Source: Pseudorhodoplanes sp049324435 | Lineage (GTDB): Bacteria > Pseudomonadota > Alphaproteobacteria > Rhizobiales > Xanthobacteraceae | NCBI GenBank assembly: GCA_049324435.1 | Contig: JBMOOQ010000008.1 | Location: 1-64,000, forward strand | Direction of reading: 5' to 3' | Length of the DNA stretch: 64,000 nt | Part shown: positions 28,273 to 38,053 of the stretch, in pieces | Layout of the letters: every line of letters begins with the position of its first letter | Position numbering within the stretch: position 1 is the first letter of the stretch | Program-made: the position numbers and the translations under genes | The notes under the pieces: generated by a model | Seen by the model: only the letters and a program-made list of their open reading frames with translations | The model's database searches: none | Told to the model about the DNA's origin: nothing

Positions 28273-29229
28273 ATGCGTTACCGCTGTGCCGTGCTCGATG
28301 ACTATCAGAATGTGGCCCTCCAAATGGCCGACTGGTCGGCGGTGACCGGTGATGTCGACGTGACCGCATTTAACGAGCGGCTGGGTGACGAGGCGGCCGT
28401 TGCCGCTGCGCTGCAGGGCTTCGGCATCGTCTGTGTCATGCGGGAGCGTACGCCGTTTCCGCGCAGCCTGATCGAGAAGTTGCCGGACCTGAAGCTTCTG
28501 GTCACTACCGGACAGAGAAATGCCTCGATCGATGTCGCCGCCGCGAAGGAGCGCGGTATCACCGTCTGCGGTACCGATGGTGCGAAGCACCCGACCGCCG
28601 AGCTCGCGATTGGTCTCATGATCGACCTTGCGCGCAACATCAGCGTGGAGAATGCCCGGATGAAAGCGGGCGAAGCGTGGCAGACGACAGTGGGCGCCGA
28701 CCTGTTCGGTCATACGCTCGGCATCCTCGGGCTTGGCAATCTGGGGCAGCGGGTCGCCAGGGTCGGCCAGGCCTTCGGCATGAAGGTGATCGCCTGGAGC
28801 CAGAATCTCACCCCGGAACGCTGCGCCGAACACGGCGTCACCTACGCGACCAAGGCGGACCTGTTCCAGCAATCGGATTTCATTTCGATCCACATGGTGC
28901 TATCCGACCGCACGCGCGGCCTGGTCGGCAAGACCGATCTCGCGATGATGAAGCCCACCGCGTATATCATCAACACTTCGCGCGGGCCGATTATCGACGA
29001 GGCGGCGCTCGCCGCGGCACTGCAAACCAAGTCGATTGCCGGCGCGGCGCTCGATGTGTTCGGCACCGAACCGCTGCCGCGCGACCACGTGTTTCGTACC
29101 CTGCCCAATGTCGTGCTGACCCCGCATCTCGGCTATGTGACGCAGGACGGCTACCGGATGTTCTATGGCGGCACGGTCGAGGCAATCCGCGCGTGGCTCG
29201 ACGGCAAGCCGATCCGCGTCATCGGCTGA
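28273..29229 (+). CDS. D-2-hydroxyacid dehydrogenase family protein
   Basis: 318 aa NAD(P)-dependent oxidoreductase (formate/glycerate dehydrogenase type). The nucleotide-binding motif is LGILGLGNLGQRVARVGQAFG. Catalytic Arg is in INTSRGPIIDEAAL, Glu in FGTEPLP and His in LTPHLGYVT. It reduces 2-ketoacids or oxidises D-2-hydroxyacids; substrate not predictable. It heads a run with a deacetylase-like and an amidase gene (43 nt and 1-nt overlap). Confidence 0.9.
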   Translation: MRYRCAVLDDYQNVALQMADWSAVTGDVDVTAFNERLGDEAAVAAALQGFGIVCVMRERTPFPRSLIEKLPDLKLLVTTGQRNASIDVAAAKERGITVCGTDGAKHPTAELAIGLMIDLARNISVENARMKAGEAWQTTVGADLFGHTLGILGLGNLGQRVARVGQAFGMKVIAWSQNLTPERCAEHGVTYATKADLFQQSDFISIHMVLSDRTRGLVGKTDLAMMKPTAYIINTSRGPIIDEAALAAALQTKSIAGAALDVFGTEPLPRDHVFRTLPNVVLTPHLGYVTQDGYRMFYGGTVEAIRAWLDGKPIRVIG

Positions 29230-29272
29230 TTGCGTCAGCACAGAACAGCAGAAAATCAGGGAGCAATAAACC

Positions 29273-30148
29273 ATGCAGCCGCGCGAACGCGTCGCGTTTT
29301 CACCGATCGAAACCCGCCCGAAGCTAACCTTCCCGGACGGCGTGCGGATGGTGATCTGGCCGGTGCTGGCGCTTGAGGATTGGGACATCTCGCGGGCGAT
29401 GGCACGCATGGTGATCGTGCCGCCGCAATTGCAGCCGCTTCTGCCCGACCACCCGAACTGGAGCTGGCACGAATACGGCATGCGGGTCGGTTTCTGGCGC
29501 CTGAAGAAGATGCTGGAGCGCGTCGGCGCGACGCCCACCGTGACGCTGAACGCCAAGGTCTGCGAAAGCTATCCACAGGTGGTCGAAGCATGCCTCAAGG
29601 CCGGCTGGGAGCTGAATGCGCATGGCTACGAGCAGATTCCGATGCACAAGCTGGACGATCAGCGCGCGACCATCGCGAAAGCGATGGACGTTATCGAGAA
29701 ATTCGCGGGCTACCGGCCGCGCGGCTGGTTCGGTCCCGGCCTGACCCAGACCTTCGACACGCTAGACTATCTGAGCGAGGCGGGCATCGAATATATCGGC
29801 GACTGGGTGCTGGACGACGAGCCGGTCACGCTGAAGACCACGCACAAGCCGGTGGTTGCTTTGCCGTATAACTTCGAGATCCACGATATCGTGCTGTGGA
29901 CCGCGCAATATCATCCGTCATCGATGTTTTACGATCGGGCGATGGATCAGTTCGACATCCTGTACGAAGAAGCCGCGGAGCGGCCGAAGATCATGGCGAT
30001 GGCCTGCCATCCCTATCTGTCCGGCGTTCCGCACCGGATCGGCCATATCGAGCGCGCATTCTCCGAGATCCTATCCAGGCGCGGCGTCGTGTCCTGGACC
30101 GGTGCACAGATTCTCGACTGGTATCTCGCCCAGCAGAAAGGATTGTAA
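29273..30148 (+). CDS. Polysaccharide deacetylase family protein, PuuE/allantoinase-like
   Basis: 291 aa NodB-type barrel. Family-like segments are LTFPDGVRMVIWPVLALEDWD, GATPTVTLNAKVCESYP, WELNAHGYEQIPM and RGWFGPGLTQTFDT, the arrangement of cytosolic amidohydrolase-like deacetylases including PuuE allantoinase. No signal peptide, so the substrate is probably a small molecule, not a wall polymer. Its TAA overlaps the ATG of the amidase gene (TAATG), so the two are coupled. Confidence 0.85.
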   Translation: MQPRERVAFSPIETRPKLTFPDGVRMVIWPVLALEDWDISRAMARMVIVPPQLQPLLPDHPNWSWHEYGMRVGFWRLKKMLERVGATPTVTLNAKVCESYPQVVEACLKAGWELNAHGYEQIPMHKLDDQRATIAKAMDVIEKFAGYRPRGWFGPGLTQTFDTLDYLSEAGIEYIGDWVLDDEPVTLKTTHKPVVALPYNFEIHDIVLWTAQYHPSSMFYDRAMDQFDILYEEAAERPKIMAMACHPYLSGVPHRIGHIERAFSEILSRRGVVSWTGAQILDWYLAQQKGL

Positions 30149-31341
30149 TGCCCGCCCGCATCCGCTCGGCCTTTGTACCGCATGACCTGAAAGCACCGGT
30201 TATGGGCGCTGCCACAGGACCGCTCGCAGGCTTCTCGGTCGCCATCAAGGACATGTTCGACATCGCGGGCGAGCGCACCGGCGGCGGCAATCCCGATTGG
30301 CTCGCGGCGCAACAGCCTGCGACGAAAAGCGCCGCCGTCGTGCAGAAGCTCCTCGATGCCGGCGCCACGATCACCGGCAAGACCGTGTGCGACGAGTTCT
30401 TCTACTCGATTGCCGGCGTCAACGCTCATTACGGCACGCCGGTCAATCCGCGCGCGCCGGGGCGCCTGCCCGGCGGCTCATCGAGCGGCTCGGCCTCGGC
30501 CGCGGCGTCCGGCGCCTGCGACATTGCGATTGGCAGCGACACCAGCGGATCGGTGCGCATTCCAGCGTCGTTCTGCGGACTGTATGGCATCCGCACCACC
30601 CATGGCCGCGTCGATCTCGCCGGCGCGATGGGCATGGCGGAGTCCTTTGATGCGGCCGGATGGTTCTCGAACGCGCCCGGCGTATTCCGCAAAGTCGGTC
30701 CCGTGCTCCTTGGCGGCACATCGACCGCGGCCGAGATCGCAAAGCTTGTCGTGCTCGACGATGCCCTCGCAGAGACCGATCCGGAGGTCGCCGACCTGAT
30801 GAAGGACGCGCTGGCCGCAATGGCCACCGACCTCCCGACGCCAACGCATCAGCGCATCGCACCGGACAGCCTCGATGTCTGGCGCGAAGCCTTCCGGATC
30901 ATCCAGTCGCGCGAAATATGGTCGGTCTACGGCGACTTCGTTACCCGCGTGAAGCCGCAATTCGGCCCGGGCGTCGCCGAACGCTTCGCCGCGGCTGCGA
31001 CCGTGACCGAGGAGATGGCGGCGCAGGCGCGGGTGATGCAGGAGCGCGCCCGCGACCGCATCCGCGGCGTCGCGCAGCCGGGGACCTTGCTGGTGCTGCC
31101 GACATCGCCTGCGGTTGCGCCGCTCGCCGACGCACCCAACGAGGTGCACGAATCCTTCCGCTTGCGCGCGATGCGCATGACCTGCATCGCGGGGCTGTCC
31201 GGTCTGCCGCAAGTGTCGATCCCAATCGGCACGATCGGCGGATGCCCGGTTGGCCTGTCCTTCATCGGCTGGGCTGGCGGCGATGAAGCCCTGCTCGACC
31301 TTGCATTGCGGCTCTCGCGCTATTGCGGCATGACGGCGTAG
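30148..31341 (+). CDS. Amidase (amidase-signature family)
   Basis: 397 aa. Catalytic Lys34 (AIKDMFD), cis-Ser112 in GGSSSGSA and nucleophile Ser135 in DTSGSVRIPA are all present. This Ser-cisSer-Lys family hydrolyses amides. The start overlaps the preceding stop by one base. The dehydrogenase-deacetylase-amidase order suggests a catabolic route for a nitrogenous amide, but the substrate cannot be read from sequence. Confidence 0.9.
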   Translation: MPARIRSAFVPHDLKAPVMGAATGPLAGFSVAIKDMFDIAGERTGGGNPDWLAAQQPATKSAAVVQKLLDAGATITGKTVCDEFFYSIAGVNAHYGTPVNPRAPGRLPGGSSSGSASAAASGACDIAIGSDTSGSVRIPASFCGLYGIRTTHGRVDLAGAMGMAESFDAAGWFSNAPGVFRKVGPVLLGGTSTAAEIAKLVVLDDALAETDPEVADLMKDALAAMATDLPTPTHQRIAPDSLDVWREAFRIIQSREIWSVYGDFVTRVKPQFGPGVAERFAAAATVTEEMAAQARVMQERARDRIRGVAQPGTLLVLPTSPAVAPLADAPNEVHESFRLRAMRMTCIAGLSGLPQVSIPIGTIGGCPVGLSFIGWAGGDEALLDLALRLSRYCGMTA

Positions 31342-31418
31342 CAGCGCCGTAGCGCGTCCACGGGAACCGGACGCCCGACTTTGCGTTCTGGACAGGTTGC
31401 ACGGGACTAGAGGCAATC

Positions 31419-31631
31419 ATGTTCAAGTGGGCTGTCATTTTCCTGATCATTTCGCTGATCGCGGGCGGCATCGGGCTGACCGGCATATCGACATTCGCCA
31501 AGCGCGTCGCGATGGTGCTGTTCGCGCTGTTCTTCCTCGGATTCCTGGCGCTGCTCGGATTTGCCTTCCTTCTCGGTAGCGCGTTTGAGGCTGGCCGCAC
31601 TGTGCAGCTTATGCTGATCCTGCTCGCGTAG
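31419..31631 (+). CDS. DUF1328 small membrane protein (YtjA-like)
   Basis: 70 aa with two hydrophobic helices (WAVIFLIISLIAGGIGLTG and VAMVLFALFFLGFLALLGFAFLLG), matching the DUF1328 pattern of about 55-60 residues. Stress-related expression is known for some members, but function is unknown. GAGGCAATC is upstream of the ATG. Confidence 0.82.
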   Translation: MFKWAVIFLIISLIAGGIGLTGISTFAKRVAMVLFALFFLGFLALLGFAFLLGSAFEAGRTVQLMLILLA

Positions 31632-31819
31632 TGGAGAATCGATTTACCGCTTCGCGATCAATGCGACAGGCGCCCTCCGTGAGGGTCCCGATGCTCAGCC
31701 CATACGATCTACAAACAGATGCTTGACTGTGGCATCGGCCAAATTCGCCGAACAGCTCACGCAATCGTTGCTTGCGCTGCGCGGTAAAACTTTGAAGGCA
31801 AGAGCGCAGAGCAGGTTGC

Positions 31820-32983
31820 CTATTCAGCCAATTCGCGCATCACCTTGATGAGATCGGATTTCCCCTCAAAACCGATACCGGGCAGTTCGGGCATAATGAT
31901 ATGTCCGTCCTCCACGCGCACGCTGTCCGGGAATCCTCCGTAAGGCTGAAACAGATCTGGATAGCTCTCGTTGCCGCCAAGACCGAGCCCAGCTGCAATG
32001 TTGAGCGACATCTGGTGACCGCCATGAGGCATGCACCGCGACGGCGACCAGCCGAATTGATGCAGCACATCGAGCGTCCGCAGATATTCGACGAGTCCGT
32101 AGGACAATGCGCAGTCGAATTGCAGCCAGTCCCGGTCCGGACGCATGCCCCCGTAGCGAAGGAGATTGCGGGCATCCTGGTGCGAGAACAGGTTCTCTCC
32201 GGTCGCCATCGGGCCCGGATAAAATTCCGACAACGCCGCCTGCATGGCATAGTCCAGCGGATCGCCGGCCTCTTCGTACCAGAACAGCGGATACTGGCGC
32301 AGCATCTTGGCGTAGGCGATGCCGGCTTCGAGATCGAGCCTTCCGTTTGCATCAACCGCAAGGCTCGCCTGAGAGCCGATTTCGGTCAGAACCGCTTCGA
32401 TTCGGCGACGGTCTTCGTCGATCGGCGCGCCGCCGATCTTCATCTTCACGACATTGTAGCCGCGATCGAGATAGCCGCGCATTTCCGCGCGCAAGGCGCT
32501 GTCGTTCTTGCCGGGATAGTAGTAGCCGCCCGCGGCGTAAACGAACACCCGTGGATTCGGCTCGCGGCCCTTCTGTTCGGCGAGCATCCGGAACAGCGGC
32601 TTGCCGGCGATCTTGGCGGTGGCGTCCCAGACCGCCATGTCGAGCGTTCCTACCGCCACCGAGCGTTCGCCGTGCCCGCCCGGCTTCTCGTTCGTCATCA
32701 TCGCGGCCCAAATCCTGTGCGGATCGAGGTTGTCGCCGGCGTCGTTCAGCAAGTGTCGGGGGTCGGCCGCCAGAATCCGATCGCGAAACCGCTCGCGGAT
32801 CAGGCCGCCCTGGCCGTAGCGGCCATTCGAGTTAAAGCCGTAACCCACCACGCGGCGGCCGTCGCGCACGACGTCAGTGACGACCGCAACGAGGCTCGCG
32901 GTCATTTTAGAGAAATCGATATAGGCATTGCGGATCGGAGACGAGATCGGCTTGGTGACTTCGCAAATATCTACGATGCGCAT
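31820..32983 (-). CDS. tarD: D(-)-tartrate dehydratase (enolase superfamily)
   Basis: 387 aa enzyme converting D-tartrate to oxaloacetate and water. It keeps the residues known for the Bradyrhizobium enzyme, offset by two: Lys182 (VVKMKIGG) and His320 (MPHGGHQ) as acid/base, and metal ligands Asp211 (VDANGR), Glu237 (WYEEAGDP) and Glu263 (TGENLFS). The stretch NAYIDFSKMTASLVAVVTDV and YGQGGLIRERF are near-identical in character to that family. ATG 32983 gives the matching N-terminus. A LysR gene is divergent, 133 nt away. Confidence 0.93.
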   Translation of the reverse strand: MRIVDICEVTKPISSPIRNAYIDFSKMTASLVAVVTDVVRDGRRVVGYGFNSNGRYGQGGLIRERFRDRILAADPRHLLNDAGDNLDPHRIWAAMMTNEKPGGHGERSVAVGTLDMAVWDATAKIAGKPLFRMLAEQKGREPNPRVFVYAAGGYYYPGKNDSALRAEMRGYLDRGYNVVKMKIGGAPIDEDRRRIEAVLTEIGSQASLAVDANGRLDLEAGIAYAKMLRQYPLFWYEEAGDPLDYAMQAALSEFYPGPMATGENLFSHQDARNLLRYGGMRPDRDWLQFDCALSYGLVEYLRTLDVLHQFGWSPSRCMPHGGHQMSLNIAAGLGLGGNESYPDLFQPYGGFPDSVRVEDGHIIMPELPGIGFEGKSDLIKVMRELAE

Positions 32984-33116
32984 GGCATACTCCCTGCAAG
33001 CGGCGGCCCGCAAACTCGCAGTCGCCTTCCTCGCTCCGTTACGCGACAATTACCTCTGGACCCTGCGATTTGGCCAATGCGATGATCGGTTCGCGTTATG
33101 CGCAAACAGCATTGGC

Positions 33117-34016
33117 ATGGATCTGGACTGGCTGAAGGACTTCCTCGCGCTGGCGGAGCAGAAGAATTTCTCGCGTGCGGCGGATATGCGGAACGTGTCG
33201 CAGCCGGCCTTCAGCCGGCGCATCCGCGCGCTCGAGGATTGGGTCGGCACGCCGCTATTCGTGCGCGGTGCGCAGGGCGCGCAGCTGACACCGGCCGGCG
33301 ACAATCTGAGGCCGCAGGCCATCGATCTGATCGGACATCTGGAACGCGCGCGGCGCAGCGCGCTCGCCGCCGGCGGGCGCAAGGAATTGAGCGTCTCGAT
33401 CGCAGCCACACACGCCTTGTCGTTCACGTTCTTCCCAGGCTGGGTGCGTCATCATCTGCGCCTTGACGCCATCGGAATGCTCAACCTCGTGTCCGACAAT
33501 ATGGATGCGTGCGAGGAGATTATGGTCGCGGGAGAGGTTCATTTCCTATTGTGCCATTTTCACCGGAACGCCCCCACCCGGCTCGATGCCAGTCTGTTCC
33601 CGAGCATTGCGGTTGGTGACGACCAGCTGACCCCAGTGTGCGCGCCGGACCAAGACGGTCGACCGCTTTGGCCGCTGCCAGGGACATCGGATCGGCCGGC
33701 ACGATGCCTCACCTACAGCCAGGCCTCCGGCCTCGGCCGCATCCTGTCGGCCCATCCCGCCGTTGAGAGCGCAATCAGCACGATGGAACCGAGCTTTACC
33801 TCCCACCACGCTGCGGCATTGCTGACTATGGCCGTGGAAGGTCACGGTGTGGCCTGGCTTCCTCGGACTCTGATAGAAGGCGATCTGGAACGCGGCCGCC
33901 TCGTTCGGGCGGGACCCGAGCGGTTCGATATCCCGATCGAAATTCGCCTGTTCCGGTCGCTGCATTGCCGGAACAGCGCCGCAGACGCCTTGTGGAACCG
34001 ATTGGAGAATTCTTGA
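33117..34016 (+). CDS. LysR-family transcriptional regulator
   Basis: 299 aa. N-terminal winged helix MDLDWLKDFLALAEQKNFSRAADMRNVSQPAFSRRIRALEDWVGTPLFVR, then the linker helix and a two-lobed effector domain. It is transcribed divergently from tarD, the usual arrangement for a LysR activator of its neighbour, so D-tartrate regulation is a reasonable inference. The intergenic region contains the palindrome TTGGCCAA. Its stop overlaps the TTG start of the following gene. Confidence 0.9.
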   Translation: MDLDWLKDFLALAEQKNFSRAADMRNVSQPAFSRRIRALEDWVGTPLFVRGAQGAQLTPAGDNLRPQAIDLIGHLERARRSALAAGGRKELSVSIAATHALSFTFFPGWVRHHLRLDAIGMLNLVSDNMDACEEIMVAGEVHFLLCHFHRNAPTRLDASLFPSIAVGDDQLTPVCAPDQDGRPLWPLPGTSDRPARCLTYSQASGLGRILSAHPAVESAISTMEPSFTSHHAAALLTMAVEGHGVAWLPRTLIEGDLERGRLVRAGPERFDIPIEIRLFRSLHCRNSAADALWNRLENS

Positions 34017-35215
34017 ATATCGCGCGCGCCGTACGATTGCCTCGTCTGCTTATCGTTGGCTTCCTCCTGTTGCCCACGCCGGCTCTGGCGGACGCGAAGG
34101 AGACGATTAGGGCGATGGCGCCGCGTGCGCTCGTGCTGGTCACCGATGCAAACGGCAACGAATTGGTCGCGCAGAACGCCGACGAACCCTTCGTCCCGGC
34201 CTCGGTCGCCAAAATCGTCACAGCATGGCTGGCGATGCAGGTGCTCGGCGGCGACTACCGATTCGAGACCCGCTTCTATCTCGACGACCGACGAGTGCTT
34301 TATGTCCGCGGCGGCGGCGATCCATTCCTGATCTCGGAGGAAGTCGCTGAACTTGCCAAAATGCTGGTCGCGGCCATCGGACCGAAGCCAATCGCCGGCA
34401 TCGTGCTCGATGCAAGCTATTATCCTGCCGACCTCCGCGTCCCCGGCATCGAGGACACCAACGAATCCTACGATGCGCTGAATTCTGCGCTGGCAGTGAA
34501 TTTCAACACCATCAACGCCGTGCGCAAAGGCAACAGCGTCCGCTCCGCGGAGAAGCAGACGCCAATCACGCCGCTCGCCATCAGCGAGTTCAAGGCGCGC
34601 GGCCCGAACGGGCGCGGGCGCATCAGCCTGAGCCAGGACCCCAAGGTGAGCCTGCTTTATGCCGGCGAACTGATCGCAGCCTTCATCGACAGGGCCGGCG
34701 GCAGCGTGAAGGGCGATATTTCGATCGGGGCTGTCCCCGCGGGCTTGAAGCCGGTCTATGTCCACCGGCAATCGCGGCCGCTCTCGGCAATCCTCGCCGA
34801 TCTGCTGAAGGCCTCGAACAATTACATCGCTAACCAGGTTTTTCTGGAGATCGGCGCGAGGCGCCTGGGCGCGCCGGTCGGTCTGGAAAAGTCGCTGCAC
34901 GTGCTGAACGAAGCGCTTGCCGCGCATAATCTTGCGTCGGATATCCGGCTTAAGGAGGGCTCCGGCATCAGCCGCGACAACCAGTTCACGGCACGCGGCC
35001 TCACGCGGCTGCTTGCGCTCTTTGCGCCGCACGCCGCCTTGCTGCGCGGCCCGGACGGCAGTCTGACCAAGTCCGGCACTCTCGACGGCGTGCGCACGCT
35101 CGCGGGCTATGTTGACACCAAGGCGCACGGGCGCGTCCGCGTCGTGATCGCGCTGAAAAGCAATGACGGCGCGATGCGCTACCGGTTGCTCAAGGCGATC
35201 GCAGCGGGGCTGTAG
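34013..35215 (+). CDS. D-alanyl-D-alanine carboxypeptidase/endopeptidase, PBP4 (S13) type
   Basis: 400 aa. Signal peptide (RLPRLLIVGFLLLPTPALADA), SxxK motif in PASVAKIVTAW, SxN in KASNNYIANQ and the KTG equivalent KSGTLDG. This is a class C penicillin-binding protein that trims or cross-link-cleaves peptidoglycan peptides. The TTG at 34013 has GGAG 7 nt upstream and overlaps the LysR stop (TTGA); earlier in-frame starts lie within the regulator gene. Confidence 0.9.
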   Translation: MNIARAVRLPRLLIVGFLLLPTPALADAKETIRAMAPRALVLVTDANGNELVAQNADEPFVPASVAKIVTAWLAMQVLGGDYRFETRFYLDDRRVLYVRGGGDPFLISEEVAELAKMLVAAIGPKPIAGIVLDASYYPADLRVPGIEDTNESYDALNSALAVNFNTINAVRKGNSVRSAEKQTPITPLAISEFKARGPNGRGRISLSQDPKVSLLYAGELIAAFIDRAGGSVKGDISIGAVPAGLKPVYVHRQSRPLSAILADLLKASNNYIANQVFLEIGARRLGAPVGLEKSLHVLNEALAAHNLASDIRLKEGSGISRDNQFTARGLTRLLALFAPHAALLRGPDGSLTKSGTLDGVRTLAGYVDTKAHGRVRVVIALKSNDGAMRYRLLKAIAAGL

Positions 35216-35263
35216 ACCAAATGCCGGCGCTGCGGTGACGCCATGCGATTGAACGGAGAACCG

Positions 35264-35449
35264 ATGAAGCCACTTTTGATTATCGCCGGAGTCGTTTTGC
35301 TTGGCCTCGGATTTCTGTTTGCAGGCCAAGGGTCGGGGTTCATTCCCTGGCCTGCGCATAGCTTCATGATCCGCCAGACCGAATGGGTCTACTATGGCGG
35401 AGCAATCGCGTTGGCTGGACTGGCGCTGGTCATCTTCGCACGGCGATGA
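35264..35449 (+). CDS. Small two-helix membrane protein
   Basis: 61 aa: MKPLLIIAGVVLLGLGFLFAG, a short loop GSGFIPWPAHSFMIRQTEW and a second helix YYGGAIALAGLALVIFARR. Good ribosome-binding site (GGAG before ATG 35264). No named family known to me, but the pattern (helix, GxxPWP loop, helix) recurs in rhizobial genomes. It follows the carboxypeptidase gene by 48 nt. Confidence 0.6.
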   Translation: MKPLLIIAGVVLLGLGFLFAGQGSGFIPWPAHSFMIRQTEWVYYGGAIALAGLALVIFARR

Positions 35450-35631
35450 ACTATCGGTTCAGTCCGAGCGCGGCGCGGTTCACATTGCGCACGCCGTCGA
35501 GGCGATGCGGCACAGCGGCCGCGTTGCACTATCGCGGAAGCTATGCTGGGCGCCGGGCGCCAGCCTCTTCAATGCGGCGGCTTACGCGAAGCTGCTCGAA
35601 CCGGTGCAACCGCGGCGCTGGCGCGAACACA

Positions 35632-36486
35632 TCAGAATCCATCCGGCAGCCCTGACCAGGCATCTGCTTCGGTCATCGGCCGCGGCAGCATGCTCTGTGC
35701 GGAGATATACTTGAGCGCGAGCGCGACACTCGGCTCGATTGCGCGCCGGCCAAGCGGGAGATTTGCGCCGGAAGGAGTATCCTTCCAGGCTGACTTCACC
35801 GCTTCCCAAAACGCCATCAGCGCGTCTCGCTGGTGATCGACTACCGTCTGCTTAGCGACGATGATGTGATTCACTGGCACGAAGCCGTGTTTGCGCACGA
35901 ATTCGCGGCCCGCCGCTTCCGCATCGGGATAGACATCGGCAAGATCGGGATCGCCCGGCTTATCGTTGCCGACGATGACCGCATCGAGCTCGCCTGACCG
36001 CAACATCTCGATCAGCACGCTGCCCGGCTTTGCCCGCGTGGCGAAGGGCGGATCGGAATATTCCGCGACATGCGGATCCTCGAAACTGGTCCAGTGAATC
36101 TGTTCCGGCGCAATGCCGAAATTTTCCGACAAAATTCCACGCACCCAGGCTCCCGTGGTCTGGCTATAGGCACGAACGCCAACCCGCTTGCCCTTCAGAT
36201 CCGCAGGGCCCTTGATGGCGTCGTTCTTCGCCAGCTTGATCAGGCTGATTTCCTGCGCGCGTGCAGCGACCGCAGCCGGAATCAGCACCAGCGGCTTGCC
36301 AAAGGCCTTGGCCTGCAGAAAAGTGACCAGCGCCATTTCCGAGATGTCGTAGCTGCCCTGACGCACCATCTGCGCGAACGCTTTGGTAATCGGCGAGACC
36401 TCGACGAAAGTGAAATCTGGCAAGGTCGCCAGCCGTTCTTTCAGCAGGCGCGTATGCGGATAGTTTCCAATCGCCACACTCAACAC
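35632..36486 (-). CDS. ABC-type substrate-binding protein, dihydroxyphthalate-decarboxylase-like
   Basis: 284 aa periplasmic-binding-protein fold of the NMT1/phosphonate group: LSVAIGNYPHTRLLKERLATLPDFTF, YDISEMALVTFLQAKAFGKPLVLIP, LKGKRVGVRAYSQTTGAWVRGIL. No signal peptide is visible, as in the cytosolic 4,5-dihydroxyphthalate decarboxylase-like members, so an enzyme role is possible. The start is GTG 36486 with GGGAGAG upstream. It follows an aldehyde dehydrogenase and a branched-chain-type ABC transporter on the same strand. Confidence 0.72.
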   Translation of the reverse strand: MLSVAIGNYPHTRLLKERLATLPDFTFVEVSPITKAFAQMVRQGSYDISEMALVTFLQAKAFGKPLVLIPAAVAARAQEISLIKLAKNDAIKGPADLKGKRVGVRAYSQTTGAWVRGILSENFGIAPEQIHWTSFEDPHVAEYSDPPFATRAKPGSVLIEMLRSGELDAVIVGNDKPGDPDLADVYPDAEAAGREFVRKHGFVPVNHIIVAKQTVVDHQRDALMAFWEAVKSAWKDTPSGANLPLGRRAIEPSVALALKYISAQSMLPRPMTEADAWSGLPDGF

Positions 36487-36533
36487 AAACGCTCTCCCAG
36501 ACCCATATCAGCCTGACGCATCATTCAAAAACC

Positions 36534-37991
36534 TCAGAACATCGGCGGGAACGGCCTGCCGCCGCGGTCCAGCGTGATCCAGCGCGTCTCGGTGAAGGTT
36601 TCGAGCGACCAACGGCCGCCATGCTTGCCGACGCCCGACGCCTTGAACCCGCCGAAGGGCACGTGGGGCTCGTCATTCACCGATGAGCAGTTGATGTGGC
36701 AATTGCCGGTGTCGAGCTTGTTGACGATAGCGAGCCCCCTGCCCTCATCGCGAGTCATCACGCCGGCCGACAGGCCGTATTCGGTATCGTTGGCGATCTG
36801 GATGGCCTCCTCGTCGGTGCGGAACGGGATCACCGGTACAACAGGACCGAATGTCTCGTCCTGATAAAGCTTCATGTCTGGGGTAACGCCTGTGAGAATG
36901 GTCGGCTCCACAAAACGGCCCTCGATCTTGCCGCCGAGTACCACCTTGGCACCCTTTGCGATCGCGTCCTCAAGCTGCTCGCGCACCTTGGCGACCTGCT
37001 TGTCATTGATGAGCGGACCGATGATGTGCTCTTTGCTCTTGGTCGGATCGCCAACCTTGAGAAGCTTGGCACGCTCGACAAAGCGCTTGAGGAAATGGTC
37101 GAAAATCTTCTCGTGCACCAGCACCTTCTCGACCGACATGCAGATCTGTCCCTGATGCATGAACGAGCCGAAATTTGCGGCCTGCGTGGCGCGTTCCATG
37201 TCGGCGTCCTCGCACACGATCAGCGAGTCCTTGCCGCCGAGTTCGACACAACACTTCTTCAAGTGCGCACCGGCCTTAGCCGCGACCTGTCGTCCGACTG
37301 CGGTCGAACCGGTAAAAGAAATACCTTTTACGTAAGGATGCTCGATAAGTTCGTCGCCAACCTCCTGCACGTTGTCGCGCGAACAGGTCACGACATTGAA
37401 TACGCCCTTAGGGAGACCTGCCTCCTCGAACACTTCGGCGAACAGAAGCCCGCCGCAATACGGCGTCTCTTCCGAGGGCTTGAGCACAATGGTGTTGCCA
37501 GCAGCGAGCGGAAAGGCAAAGCCGCGCGACGACAAAATGCATGGGAAATTCCACGGGCTGATGATCGACACGACGCCCATCGGCCGGCGCACCGCCATGG
37601 AAATCTTGCCGTACTCCGACGGCAACACCTCGCCGGTCGATTGCCAGACAGAAGCGGCCGCCGCGCGAAACACCTCCGCCGTGTAGCCGGTCTCGAACAT
37701 GCCCTTGCCGAACCAGCCGCCGCCTTCGGCTTGCAGCGCGTCGACGATCTCCATACGGCGCTTCTCGAAAATCTCGGCGGCCTTTTCGAGATATTGCGCG
37801 CGCTTGGTGAAAGGCAGCGCCGACCATTCGGCAAATGCGGCATGTGCCGCCTCGATCGCGGCAGCGGTTTCAGCGCGACCGCAATCCGGCACTTCCGCCC
37901 AGACCGAACCATCGGCGGGATTGTAGTCCTTGAACATACGGCGACTGGACGAGCGTCCGCCGATAAACTGGCCTTCGAATACGCGTGCCAT
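36534..37991 (-). CDS. NAD(P)-dependent aldehyde dehydrogenase, aromatic-aldehyde type
   Basis: 485 aa ALDH. Catalytic Cys is in QGQICMSVEKVLV, Glu in CVELGGKDS, and SFTGSTAVGRQVAAKAG gives the coenzyme site. The active-site surroundings (GKISMAVRRPMGVVSIISPWNFP) resemble vanillin/benzaldehyde dehydrogenases. The gene follows the LivF-type gene by 62 nt on the same strand, suggesting co-expression with that transporter. Confidence 0.9.
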   Translation of the reverse strand: MARVFEGQFIGGRSSSRRMFKDYNPADGSVWAEVPDCGRAETAAAIEAAHAAFAEWSALPFTKRAQYLEKAAEIFEKRRMEIVDALQAEGGGWFGKGMFETGYTAEVFRAAAASVWQSTGEVLPSEYGKISMAVRRPMGVVSIISPWNFPCILSSRGFAFPLAAGNTIVLKPSEETPYCGGLLFAEVFEEAGLPKGVFNVVTCSRDNVQEVGDELIEHPYVKGISFTGSTAVGRQVAAKAGAHLKKCCVELGGKDSLIVCEDADMERATQAANFGSFMHQGQICMSVEKVLVHEKIFDHFLKRFVERAKLLKVGDPTKSKEHIIGPLINDKQVAKVREQLEDAIAKGAKVVLGGKIEGRFVEPTILTGVTPDMKLYQDETFGPVVPVIPFRTDEEAIQIANDTEYGLSAGVMTRDEGRGLAIVNKLDTGNCHINCSSVNDEPHVPFGGFKASGVGKHGGRWSLETFTETRWITLDRGGRPFPPMF

Positions 37992-38053
37992 GCCAAATCT
38001 CCCTGAAGCCTTTCGCTTGGGGCCGTTGAGCCCAATCCTACGCCTCGCCGCGA

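Noticed and set aside
31901..33085. Plus-strand frame of 394 codons
   Set aside because: Antisense to tarD, whose catalytic residues are fully explained on the minus strand.
33842..35359. Minus-strand frame of 505 codons
   Set aside because: Antisense to the LysR and carboxypeptidase genes; a shadow frame rich in Arg/Asp/Gly.
36696..38006. Plus-strand frame of 436 codons
   Set aside because: Antisense to the aldehyde dehydrogenase gene.
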